This document shows positions 50,201-57,332 of a DNA stretch of 64,000 nt, one piece after another. Each line of letters starts with the position of its first letter. Positions within the stretch are counted from its first letter, which is position 1. This stretch comes from Pseudomonas sp. UYIF39 (lineage in GTDB: Bacteria; Pseudomonadota; Gammaproteobacteria; Pseudomonadales; Pseudomonadaceae), in the NCBI RefSeq assembly GCF_029963765.1, contig NZ_JALBYU010000020.1, forward strand, positions 48,757 to 112,756, read 5' to 3'. The notes beneath the pieces are model-generated. The model was not told the origin of the DNA. It ran no database searches and saw only the letters and a list, made by a program, of their open reading frames with translations. Position numbers and translations under genes: made by a program.

Positions 50201-53074
50201 GGCCGAACCGTCGGCAGACACCAGGTCCCATTTAGGCAAGTGAATGTGCTGGCCGATCACGTCGGTCGGCGTGCGCACCTGATAGTCGTCCATTTCATAG
50301 GTGGCCGGCACCAGGTTGGTTTGCTGGTACTGCACGCAGTCGAAGGTGTTCATACGCATCACCAGAGGCTCTGGCGGACGCTGCTTGTTGATCACCGGCC
50401 AGGCGTCTTCCCACAGCGCGAGAATGCGCGCTTGCGGGAAGTGGTAGCCGACTTTGTTGTAGACCGCGTCGAACTGGATGTTCGCCGCTTTGTAGACCCG
50501 TGGACGGTCGGCGGTGAAGGTCGAGGAACCGGTGTAGGACATGCCGTCGATCCGCTCGCCACTGGCAAACTCACCGGTGCCGGCGCTGCTGGTCAGGCGT
50601 TTTTGCCGATCATCCATGCACGGTTCGTAATACGGTGCACCCGCGATCGGCAAGGAGCCGTTGGTGCGGAAGTTGCGCGCGACGATTTGATTACCGGGCA
50701 GCACGGCGAAGCTTGGGTGGTCTTTTTTGGCGTGGAACGCCATGGCCGCCTGTTCGACTTCGGTGCCCTCTTCCGGCATGTAAATGGGCTTGGCGCGCGT
50801 CACTTCCTTGGAGAAATCCAGGGACGTGGTAATGGTGTGCGCCTGGCCACCGGAGGAGAAACCGTCCAGAGAATGCCGCCCCAAACCGCCATCCCAGCCA
50901 CCGGACTGAGCCGGGTCGAGATTGGCCCACAAGGCGTTGCCGCTGGTTTTCAAGGCCTGCGCCTTGGCAGCGTCGAGCATGTCCAGCGGTGGGGTCGGTG
51001 GGCGTTGGCCGACCGAGCTTTCCATGCCGCCGATCCAGAACGGATACCCAGGGTTTTTCAGGCTGCCGTCGGCATTGCGGTTGGCTTCACTGCGATCCAC
51101 CAGGGCCAGGGAACCGATGGCGTGAGCGCCGCCATTACCGCCATGATGCTCGCCGTCATCATCGCCTTCGTCGTCATCACCACCGGCCACCAGGGTTTCG
51201 CCGATTTTCGGCACGACCGCGACTTTCCCCGGCATCGGTGCCATGGCTTTGCCTGGCAGCGGCACGACCGCTGGAATCGGGGTACCGGCAACGATCTCAC
51301 CGTCGGGCAAGGCCCGGGCGCCAGCGGCCGGTTTACCGCTGCGCAGTGCATAAGGTTCGCTGTGATAACCGTCGGCGCCCTGCTGGGACACCTCGAGTTT
51401 GGTGCCCTCTTCGAATACGTCATGCACCCGCCACATGCTCCACATGCCTTGGGCAAAGTGCGGGTAGAAGTGGCAGTGATAGATCGCATCGCCCGCGACC
51501 CGGTTGCGGTTGCCCGAGCCCCCGTTGGCGATTTCGTAGGTGTAACCGGCTCCCGGACCGATGCCTTGGGCGTCCACATAGTCGGAGTTGTCGTCGTTGG
51601 GGTTGAACAACCACTGATGCCCGTGCAGGTGGAAGATGTGCTGTTCGTGGCCGTTGTGGGTGTTGCGGAATTTGATGAAGTCACCGATGTAGCTGTGGTT
51701 GACGTTGGACGGCTCGGACGGGTACAGCGCCATGGTCGCCTTGACCCCGATCTGATCGGCGCGGGGGACTTGACCGGGAAGAATGCCTTCCAGACCGGCG
51801 TTGGCCGGTACATCCACCAACATCGCCACGTCGCCGACGGTGTGCGAGCTGAGGAAGAATTCTTCATAGGCGCAGGACAGGCAATCGTGCATCGGCCCGA
51901 CACCCAAACGGTTGGCGACCACTTCGGCGCCCATGCCGCCGGAGCCGTAGTTGATCATGAACGAGTCGCGCGTCGGCTCCAGCACGTGGGCCATCACCGG
52001 GTCCGCCCAGTAAGCGGGGAACGCCTGGGTCGCGGCGGTTTCATCCTGGAACTGCGAGGCAAAATCGCGGAACGGTTCCAGACGGTTAGGGATCGCCGGG
52101 TTGCGTTTGCCAATGGCCTCCAGCGGATAAGTCGACGGCGGGAAGCTGCCATCGGCATTGCTGCCCATCACAATCGCGTCGCTCTCGCTGGAAATGATTT
52201 CATTGCCGTCGACCATGTTGATGATCGGCGTGCCGGCCTTACCTTCACGGATCCACGGTTCACGCTGCGGATAGCGCGCCTGGTAATCGACAATCGGTTG
52301 ACCGGCCGGGGTGCGGCCGACGCTGGCCAGGCGCATTTCTTCTTCGGTCACGGTGTTGCGATAGGAGCGGCCGCCCTTGGGCACCACTACCACTTGGCCG
52401 AACAGTCCGTTGGCCACGTTGCCCGCATCCCCTTCACCACCGAAGGTCGCGCCGCGACTGCTGGCGGCAAACGCGCCTTCGCGCTCGGCGTACAAGGTGT
52501 AGGAACGGGTGGCACCGGGGGCAATCAAGGTATTGGCGTTGCGCCCGGTATAAGACGCAATGTCGTCGATGCTGTTGACCGCTTGCATACCGTTGACCTG
52601 GAAGCCGACGTGGCGGTCGGTGACCTGCTCGTCAACCTTGAAGTTGCCTACGTTTCCGATTTCTACTTCACCCTCAATACCACCCACCCCCCCGCTTTCG
52701 TGGCTGCCAGAGTTGGCCTGGTAGGCGAGCAGGTTCTGCAGGTTGATGGTCAGGCAATCACCGGCGGCGACACGCAACACCAGTGGGCGCGGACGCTTGT
52801 CGGGTCGCAACGAGACTTTGCCCGGCACTGCCGCCCCGCCCTGGGCCAGGGACATCTCGTGGTCATCGACCACATCGCGGCGCAGGGCGAACATCATGCC
52901 GTTGACGTTCTGCGCGCCGAGGCGGTTGAACATCAGCGGCTGATCCAGCGCCACGACGTTGGCCACCAGATTGCGCTCGCAGCGCACGGCCGCTTCGGCC
53001 AGCTCGATGCCCAGCATCGACGCCACCAACAGCAGCAGATTAAACAAGGACGGAGCGCAGGGTATGCCGGTCAT
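47258..53074 (-). CDS. mnxG: giant multicopper oxidase MnxG, Mn(II) oxidase
   Basis: The 1,938-residue exported protein has a signal peptide (SLFNLLLLVASMLGIELAEA) and several cupredoxin domains. Copper motifs include HIFHLHGHQWLFNP (about 476), IYHCHFYPHFAQGMWSMW (about 532; HCH-x3-H-x4-M), THDHLGPSTHQQ (about 1041) and EHNVTLHGVKW (about 1306). Size and motifs match MnxG of P. putida GB-1, an Mn(II)-oxidising multicopper oxidase. I start at ATG 53074; a GTG lies six bases earlier. A sigma-54-type promoter and enhancer sites lie upstream, and five genes for folding, copper and redox partners follow. Confidence 0.92.
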   Translation of the reverse strand: MTGIPCAPSLFNLLLLVASMLGIELAEAAVRCERNLVANVVALDQPLMFNRLGAQNVNGMMFALRRDVVDDHEMSLAQGGAAVPGKVSLRPDKRPRPLVLRVAAGDCLTINLQNLLAYQANSGSHESGGVGGIEGEVEIGNVGNFKVDEQVTDRHVGFQVNGMQAVNSIDDIASYTGRNANTLIAPGATRSYTLYAEREGAFAASSRGATFGGEGDAGNVANGLFGQVVVVPKGGRSYRNTVTEEEMRLASVGRTPAGQPIVDYQARYPQREPWIREGKAGTPIINMVDGNEIISSESDAIVMGSNADGSFPPSTYPLEAIGKRNPAIPNRLEPFRDFASQFQDETAATQAFPAYWADPVMAHVLEPTRDSFMINYGSGGMGAEVVANRLGVGPMHDCLSCAYEEFFLSSHTVGDVAMLVDVPANAGLEGILPGQVPRADQIGVKATMALYPSEPSNVNHSYIGDFIKFRNTHNGHEQHIFHLHGHQWLFNPNDDNSDYVDAQGIGPGAGYTYEIANGGSGNRNRVAGDAIYHCHFYPHFAQGMWSMWRVHDVFEEGTKLEVSQQGADGYHSEPYALRSGKPAAGARALPDGEIVAGTPIPAVVPLPGKAMAPMPGKVAVVPKIGETLVAGGDDDEGDDDGEHHGGNGGAHAIGSLALVDRSEANRNADGSLKNPGYPFWIGGMESSVGQRPPTPPLDMLDAAKAQALKTSGNALWANLDPAQSGGWDGGLGRHSLDGFSSGGQAHTITTSLDFSKEVTRAKPIYMPEEGTEVEQAAMAFHAKKDHPSFAVLPGNQIVARNFRTNGSLPIAGAPYYEPCMDDRQKRLTSSAGTGEFASGERIDGMSYTGSSTFTADRPRVYKAANIQFDAVYNKVGYHFPQARILALWEDAWPVINKQRPPEPLVMRMNTFDCVQYQQTNLVPATYEMDDYQVRTPTDVIGQHIHLPKWDLVSADGSANGWNYEDGVLSPGAVQERIHAIREFNQCQGTDPRDGTPACPKAKAHPFFGQYGRADWVGARTAMQRWFVDPVVNAKGVDRGLGTIFTHDHLGPSTHQQIGLYATVLAEPAGSTWFHAETGEPLYSGARQDGGPTSWQAVVSTGDLDGDGKNDSFREFFLEYSDFQHAYEAGVYVGAGPNGVPNPQAFPATADSFRYAINPPVRKDAETLLEQVVEARGGLMPGCPSRPCPQAISIDDPGMFVVNYRNEPLALRVYDPNKIGPDGKRGMQADGLGGDLAYAMQSRTDRAIPAMNLAPNLVTAATGPTGGTTLFPPHINRGGAEPGDPFTPMLRTYTGDNVRLRVHAGGHEEEHNVTLHGVKWLQSGSGFGNSSNSGWRSSQMIGISEQMGFNAPVSMISSAAATTGDYLYSMDASLEGYWSGIWGVMRNYTAQRSDLFALPNNAKPAGMRNTVAFDGICPRYGANPNGIGTRPTLQRNYEVVAALANDILGNPLNLSMADPAGIGQHVGGALKPAGGTLVYNSRAVSIPQVTVTDPVEGTFTIGGQSGPLHDPTAILYVRKGDLDPITGKLKPGVPVEPLVLRAAAGDCINITLENHLPMVMPDLAQTASVMGMVKRDRNDGEGSTTFSNNLMRPSSTVGLHAQLLAYDITKSDGTNVGTNPIQTVPPRVGNVGAYPTRTYQYYAGHLEREGKPVTQLGRSVDNINATAVEFGGLNFTPADVIKQPQKGLGGAMSILPVGATWVEDTRKVNATVTAPGQSTYRDFAMVWQKALNMRWANGRPVEGIASEAGVPTDPQDNSSMAINYKTEPMWFRFGLPPDAPFGHADGHGYGDVPNAHMAFSNALVGGDPQTPVLYVKPGQPFRTHILMPTGGSRGSTFQLDGHVWSVNPFQSEKSDSGGYPMMTPGVGSVRFGYNPMSMYIGARESILPAAHFSFMHPSAGGSNAIPGDYLFRDYGAYGSTAGLWGLLRVTNEPEPAPAP

Positions 53075-53130
53075 GATCACGGGCCTCGCTGTGGGTGCTC
53101 ATTAGGAATAAGTCTCGACAAATCCCCTTG

Positions 53131-53146
53131 AGCAATCCGCATGCCA
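53131..53146 (-). promoter_or_regulatory. sigma-54-type promoter of the mnxG operon
   Basis: On the minus strand TGGCATGCGGATTGCT fits TGGCACG-N4-TTGCA at nearly every fixed position, with exact GG-N10-GC spacing. Transcription would start near 53121, 47 bases before the ATG. The 45 bases upstream are very AT-rich, suitable for IHF bending. Confidence 0.8.
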
Positions 53147-53204
53147 TAAATAATTTATTTATTTTTCAATCAGTTATATGAACGACTTAATAACTCGGGG
53201 GATA

Positions 53205-53261
53205 TTCCCCACTTTTTCCCCACTTTTCGGCCGGGGCCATCATTCCCCACTATTGGGGGAA
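53205..53261. promoter_or_regulatory. putative enhancer sites for mnxG
   Basis: TTCCCCACTATTGGGGGAA (53243-53261) is an inverted repeat with CCCC-N7-GGGG geometry. Two further TTCCCC half-sites lie at 53205-53210 and 53216-53221. All are 60-115 bases upstream of the -24 element. Confidence 0.6.
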
Positions 53262-53280
53262 CGTGCCCTACGGTCGCCGA

Positions 53281-53889
53281 TTACAGCGGCGCATCCACGG
53301 CCAGGCCCTGCAAACGTCGGTATTGGCGCAAGACACTGGGCACGTAACGCTGGGTTTCGGCGAACGGCGGGATTACCCCGCCACGGCTGAGCACCGCTTG
53401 CGGCCCGGCGTTGTACGCCGCCACAGCGAGGCTGATGTCGTTATCGAACAAGGTCATCAGGCGCTTCAGGTATTTGGCGCCACCCTGAATGTTGGCTTTC
53501 GGGTCGTAGACATTCTTCACCCCCAACTCCCGGGCGGTGTCAGGCATCAATTGCATCAACCCGCCCGCGCCTTTGGGTGACCGGGCACCGGAGTCGTAGG
53601 CGGACTCGGCCTGGATCACCGCATGCAACAGCGCCGCCGGTAACTGATTGGCCGTGGCAGCCGCCGAAACCAGTTCGGCATAGGGCTGCCGGGCAATCAT
53701 CTGCGGTTGCTGATCCATGCTGACCCCGACGGATTCGGGCTCGTGAATCACCCGTTCATAGGTGCGGCCGGGACGGTGGACATTGGACAGAACGTAGCTG
53801 CCCTTGGCGTCCACAGAAACGAACACATCGGCCTGTACGACGCCGGTCAACACGAGCAGACCGAGCAGTCCTGTGGTGAGTGTTTTCAT
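53281..53889 (-). CDS. SLT-domain lytic transglycosylase
   Basis: The 202-residue exported protein (signal GLLGLLVLTGVVQA) contains the soluble lytic transglycosylase pattern: LLHAVIQAESAYDSGARSPK with catalytic Glu in AESAY, GAGGLMQLMPDTARELGV and NIQGGAKYLKRLMTLFDNDI. The last part is AVAAYNAGPQAV. It cleaves peptidoglycan and may open the wall for the secretion machine next to it. The start follows GGGAGGTAAAC. Confidence 0.9.
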   Translation of the reverse strand: MKTLTTGLLGLLVLTGVVQADVFVSVDAKGSYVLSNVHRPGRTYERVIHEPESVGVSMDQQPQMIARQPYAELVSAAATANQLPAALLHAVIQAESAYDSGARSPKGAGGLMQLMPDTARELGVKNVYDPKANIQGGAKYLKRLMTLFDNDISLAVAAYNAGPQAVLSRGGVIPPFAETQRYVPSVLRQYRRLQGLAVDAPL

Positions 53890-53907
53890 TGTTTACCTCC
53901 CTGCCCG

Positions 53908-53924
53908 GCCCCGAAAAATGGGGC
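53908..53924. promoter_or_regulatory. putative enhancer site upstream of gspG (CCCC-N7-GGGG)
   Basis: GCCCCGAAAAATGGGGC is a palindrome of the same CCCC-N7-GGGG type as the sites at 21873, 41367 and 53243. It lies between the divergent transglycosylase and gspG genes, about 95 bases upstream of a weak sigma-54-like element. Confidence 0.4.
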
Positions 53925-54017
53925 TAATGCCCCAATGGCCGGTAGTAAACCAGCCATACGCAAGCACTGTGCCGAATGCGCGCAGCCCCGTAATTCAGGG
54001 GTTGCAGAAGAATGTCC

Positions 54018-54033
54018 GGGCATGTGCATGGCA
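54018..54033 (+). promoter_or_regulatory. weak sigma-54-like promoter of gspGF
   Basis: GGGCATGTGCATGGCA keeps GG-N10-GC spacing and a GGCATG -24 element like the mnxG promoter, but has TGGC instead of TTGC at -12. The gspG ATG is 50 bases downstream. Confidence 0.4.
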
Positions 54034-54082
54034 ATTGCATAAGCCTTCATGGCGACCCTTCTGCCGACTGTGTGAGGTCATC

Positions 54083-54517
54083 ATGAATCAGCGTTTGCGT
54101 TCCACCCCGCGTGCTCAAAGCGGGTTCACCCTGCTCGAACTGTTGGTGGTGTTGGTGGTGCTGGGGCTGTTGGCCGGCATCGTCGCGCCGAAGTATTTCG
54201 CCCAACTCGGCCGCTCCGAGGTGAAGGTGGCCAAGGCGCAAATAGAAGGCCTGGGCAAAGCATTGGATCTGTACCGTCTGGAGGTCGGTCATTACCCGTC
54301 GACCGAACAGGGTTTGCAGGCGCTGGTCACCGCGCCTAGCGATGAAACCAAATGGACCGGCCCTTACTTGCAGAAAAAATTGCCGCAGGATCCGTGGGGC
54401 CGTAACTACACCTATCGCTACCCCGGTGAAAACGGCGAATACGACTTGTTGTCCATGGGCAAGGACGGACAGCCCGGCGGCGAAGGCGAAAACGCCGAAG
54501 TCACCAGCTGGCAGTAA
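54083..54517 (+). CDS. gspG: major pseudopilin GspG
   Basis: The 144-residue protein has the prepilin site AQSG-FTLLELLVVLVVLGLL with Glu+5, and the GspG core QIEGLGKALDLYRLEVGHYP followed by STEQGLQALVTAP and LPQDPWGRNYTYRYPGENGE. This is the standard major pseudopilin that builds the T2SS pseudopilus. The ATG at 54083 follows GTGAGGTC; longer frames upstream are not needed. gspF follows directly, and the rest of the machine is 13 kb away on the other strand. Confidence 0.95.
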   Translation: MNQRLRSTPRAQSGFTLLELLVVLVVLGLLAGIVAPKYFAQLGRSEVKVAKAQIEGLGKALDLYRLEVGHYPSTEQGLQALVTAPSDETKWTGPYLQKKLPQDPWGRNYTYRYPGENGEYDLLSMGKDGQPGGEGENAEVTSWQ

Positions 54518-54531
54518 CGGGAGTGGCGACC

Positions 54532-55719
54532 ATGCGATTTCATCTCAAAGCCGTTGGCAAGGCCGGCGTCGTCTCGATGACCGTCGAGGCGCTCGGCCAC
54601 AGCGAAGCCCGGCGTATCGTTGAAGACCAGGGCTACCGCGTGATCAGCCTGTACGCCGAGCGTCACTGGCGTGCGTTGCGCGTCAGGCAGCGCGAAACCT
54701 TCAACCTGGTGCTGTTCAGCCAGGAACTGACCACGTTGCTCAATGCGGGTCTGCCCCTGATCGATGCGCTGGAAAGCCTGGCGGAAAAAGAGAACGCGCC
54801 CCAGGCCCGCAAAACCTTGAGCGAACTGGTGCGCTTGCTTTATGAAGGCAAGTCGTTCTCCCAGGCATTGGGCCAGTTGTCAGCGGTTTTTCCTCCGCTC
54901 TACGTAGCGCTGGTGCAGTCCAGCGAGAAGACTGGCGCCGTGGGCGATGCCCTGGGCCGCTATGTCAGCTATCGCCAGCGCATGGACGAGGTTAGGCAAA
55001 AAATCGTCAGCGCTTCGATCTACCCCATGCTGTTGCTGGTGGTGGGCGGTGGCGTGGTGTTGTTTCTGATGGGCTACGTGGTCCCGCGCTTCAGCCTGGT
55101 GTTCGAAGGGCTGGGCTCGAACCTGCCGTGGCTGTCGCAGATCCTGATGAGCAGCGGGATGTTCCTGCACGCCCATCAGGGCGAATTTTTCGGCGCATTG
55201 CTGGCGATCATCGTCGCCCTCACCTTCCTCCAGCGCCAACCGGCCTTTCGTCGGGGCGTGGACCGTGTGATTGAAAAACTCCCGGCGGTCCATCAACGCA
55301 TCTTCATGTACGAACTGGCGCGCTTCTACCGCTCGCTGGGGATTCTGCTGCAAGGCGGTATTCCCCTCGTCACCGCCATGGGCATGGTTCGCGGCCTGCT
55401 CACCGTCGCGTCCCGCGCGCGCCTGGACCAGGCCTGCGAACGGGTGCGCGAGGGTCAGTCGCTGTCGACCGCCCTGGAACTCAATCATCTGGTGACCCCG
55501 GTGTCCCTGCGCTTGCTGCGCGCTGGCGAGCAGTCCGGCAACCTCGGGCAAATGATGGAGCGCAGCGCCGACTTCTACGACGAAGAAATCAGCCGCTGGA
55601 TCGAATGGTTCGTGCGGCTGTTCGAACCCTTGCTCATGACCTTCATCGGCCTGCTGATCGGGGTGATCGTGATCCTGATGTACATCCCCATTTTCGAGCT
55701 GGCCTCGAGTATTCACTGA
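54532..55719 (+). CDS. gspF: type II secretion inner-membrane platform protein GspF
   Basis: The 395-residue protein has two GspF domains: FSQELTTLLNAGLPLIDALE near residue 65 and ELARFYRSLGILLQGGIPLV near 265. Three helices include YPMLLLVVGGGVVLFLMGY and FIGLLIGVIVILMYIPIF. It works with GspE/PilMNO, encoded at 37-40 kb, none of which has its own GspF nearby. I start at ATG 54532, after GGGAG, rather than GTG 54523. Confidence 0.93.
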   Translation: MRFHLKAVGKAGVVSMTVEALGHSEARRIVEDQGYRVISLYAERHWRALRVRQRETFNLVLFSQELTTLLNAGLPLIDALESLAEKENAPQARKTLSELVRLLYEGKSFSQALGQLSAVFPPLYVALVQSSEKTGAVGDALGRYVSYRQRMDEVRQKIVSASIYPMLLLVVGGGVVLFLMGYVVPRFSLVFEGLGSNLPWLSQILMSSGMFLHAHQGEFFGALLAIIVALTFLQRQPAFRRGVDRVIEKLPAVHQRIFMYELARFYRSLGILLQGGIPLVTAMGMVRGLLTVASRARLDQACERVREGQSLSTALELNHLVTPVSLRLLRAGEQSGNLGQMMERSADFYDEEISRWIEWFVRLFEPLLMTFIGLLIGVIVILMYIPIFELASSIH

Positions 55720-55864
55720 CCCCTGGAACAAGGTCGAGCTGGACGTTTCAGAACTCATCGACGTAGCAACTGAATAAAACCGTACGGTGAGGTGTTTACC
55801 CACTGAATCAGGCAGCAAGTTGCATCCATCACGTTCCAAGCTGAATAAGAAGACGGAGAACGAT

Positions 55865-56446
55865 ATGCACATGAAAAAGCTTTTGCTCGCAGTGGCTATT
55901 GGCGCAGTTCTGTCGGCATCTACCGTTCTGATACCGGACAGCCTGTCCGGTATGTCGAGTGCTCAAGCCAAAGAAGGAGGCAGTGGCGGAAGCGGAGGTG
56001 GTGGCGGTAGTGGAGGAGGCGGTGGCGGCAATGGTGGCGGCGGCGGTGGCAATGGCGGCGGCGGCGGTGGCAATGGCGGCGGCGGCGGCGGCGGTGGAAA
56101 CGGTGGCGGCGGCAATGGCGGCGGTCACGGTGGAAGTGGCAGTGGCGGCAATAGCGGCAGCGGTCACAGTGGCAGCGACCATGGCTCGGGCCACTCCGGC
56201 AACTCGGCCTCATCCTCCGGGCGTAGCGGAACTCACGCCGAACCAGGGGATGATCACGGCGTTCATCACGCTGGTGAAATCGGCGACGACCACGGTGTGC
56301 ATCGCGCCGGTGAAATCGGCGACGACCACGGTGTGCATCGCGCCGGTGAAGTGGGCGATGACCACGGCGTACATGTCGGCGGTGAACCGGGTGACAACCA
56401 TGGTGTGCATGTTGGTGGCGAGCCAGGCGATGACAAAAAGTCCTGA
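55865..56446 (+). CDS. exported Gly-rich protein with His/Asp tandem repeats
   Basis: The 193-residue product has a signal peptide, a long (Gly)n tract with Asn and Ser interruptions, and six 12-residue C-terminal repeats of the form AGEIGDDHGVHR, ending EPGDDKKS. Each repeat offers Asp, Asp and two His, so it could bind divalent metal. I do not recognise a family. It is downstream of gspGF on the same strand, and its simple composition resembles extracellular or matrix proteins. A metal-binding role is inferred. Confidence 0.65.
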   Translation: MHMKKLLLAVAIGAVLSASTVLIPDSLSGMSSAQAKEGGSGGSGGGGGSGGGGGGNGGGGGGNGGGGGGNGGGGGGGGNGGGGNGGGHGGSGSGGNSGSGHSGSDHGSGHSGNSASSSGRSGTHAEPGDDHGVHHAGEIGDDHGVHRAGEIGDDHGVHRAGEVGDDHGVHVGGEPGDNHGVHVGGEPGDDKKS

Positions 56447-56476
56447 CAAACGCTGATGCCCAAACAACACAAATCC

Positions 56477-56508
56477 CTGTAGGAGCCGAGCTTGCTCGGT
56501 TCCTACAG
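56477..56508. repeat. hairpin repeat between convergent genes
   Basis: CTGTAGGAGCCGAGC and its near-inverse GCTCGGTTCCTACAG form a REP-like hairpin between the Gly-rich gene and the minus-strand ABM gene. It may act as a bidirectional terminator, although a T run is lacking. Confidence 0.6.
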
Positions 56509-56533
56509 CGGATCGTGTTAACCGACGATAACG

Positions 56534-57115
56534 TCAGCGGTTCGCAATGGAGTGGGACAACCAGGGCGCGAACAAGCGCGTCGCCATCGGCATGAACAGG
56601 TACACAACCGACAGCACGATGGTCAGGGTGATCAGGAAGGTGGCAACGATGTAATTGGAGAGGAAAGCGTTGAGCTGCAGCAACGGCCCCCAGATCAGCG
56701 GCACCAACAAAGTGTGCGGCAGAATCACCAACAACGTCACCACGGCCTGCTTCCAGCGCGGCGGTGGCGATCCCGCTTCGGCCTGCGGGGCGAACCAGAA
56801 TTCATTAACCGGATTGACCTCAGTCTGATCACCGTCCGCCAGCATCGGCGTGGCTTCGTTGACCAGTGCTTGCCGTTGCGGCGAATCGAGCCAGCGCTGC
56901 ATCGCCTCGGTGGAGCAAAAGCGCAGCACGCAGGTGAACATATCGAGGCCACCGCTCTTGCCGCGAATCACGTCTACTCCCAGATGCCCCTCGCTCTGCC
57001 CCGCCACACCCACGATGTGTCGAAGCCAGGCTTCGTAAGGCACTTCAAAACCGGCCTTGACCCGGTGTTTGACGATCAGGGTCACGACTTCCTCGAAACG
57101 ATTGAATTCAGGCAT
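56534..57115 (-). CDS. antibiotic biosynthesis monooxygenase (ABM)-domain membrane protein
   Basis: The 193-residue protein has an N-terminal ABM ferredoxin-like domain (EEVVTLIVKHRVKAGFEVPY, GHLGVDVIRGK, LRFCSTEAMQRWLDSP) and two C-terminal membrane helices (AVVTLLVILPHTLLVPLIW and YIVATFLITLTIVLSVVYLF). This combination is common in Pseudomonas; its function is not established. ATG 57115 begins the ABM domain. It is convergent with the Gly-rich gene. Confidence 0.8.
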   Translation of the reverse strand: MPEFNRFEEVVTLIVKHRVKAGFEVPYEAWLRHIVGVAGQSEGHLGVDVIRGKSGGLDMFTCVLRFCSTEAMQRWLDSPQRQALVNEATPMLADGDQTEVNPVNEFWFAPQAEAGSPPPRWKQAVVTLLVILPHTLLVPLIWGPLLQLNAFLSNYIVATFLITLTIVLSVVYLFMPMATRLFAPWLSHSIANR

Positions 57116-57201
57116 CACGCTAGGCTCCGGTGAAACGGATATTAAGCGCCGGCCGTTTCGGCCCGGCGATGAAGAGGCTGCTGAACAGGATCTCCTACAG
57201 G

Positions 57202-57300
57202 TTAGATCGGTAGGTCGAGCCGATCCAGCGCCCGATTTACATTCGCCGAGGTCCGCGACTCGCAAGCGTGGGCCAGCAGGGTTTTCGAAAAACTCACTAC
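57202..57300 (-). pseudogene. internally deleted relic of a DUF6124-like gene
   Basis: The minus strand encodes SKTLLAHACESRTSANVNRA followed by LDRLDLPI and a stop. It joins the LLAHACES segment and the VNRALD segment of the intact gene at 27672-27998 while lacking about 40 residues between them, and it has no start codon. This is a decayed paralogue. Confidence 0.7.
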
Positions 57301-57332
57301 ACCCGGAGCGCTTCTGTTAAAAAGCGAGCTTA

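Noticed and set aside
48905..53131. Open frame of 1,408 codons opposite mnxG
   Set aside because: It is antisense to a gene with copper motifs and a signal peptide. Its translation is rich in His, Arg and Gly without motifs; it is an effect of GC-rich codon use.
55811..55825. AGGCAGCAAGTTGCA as sigma-54 promoter of the Gly-rich gene
   Set aside because: The spacing is GG-N9-GC, one base short of the required N10. The gene may be read from the gspGF promoter instead.
55985..56130. Triplet/Gly repeats as a CRISPR array
   Set aside because: The repeats are coding, contiguous and without spacers.
55829..56456. Ala-rich and Arg/His-rich frames over the Gly-rich gene
   Set aside because: They are translations of the GGC/GGT repeats in other frames; only the frame at 55865 has a signal peptide and ribosome site.
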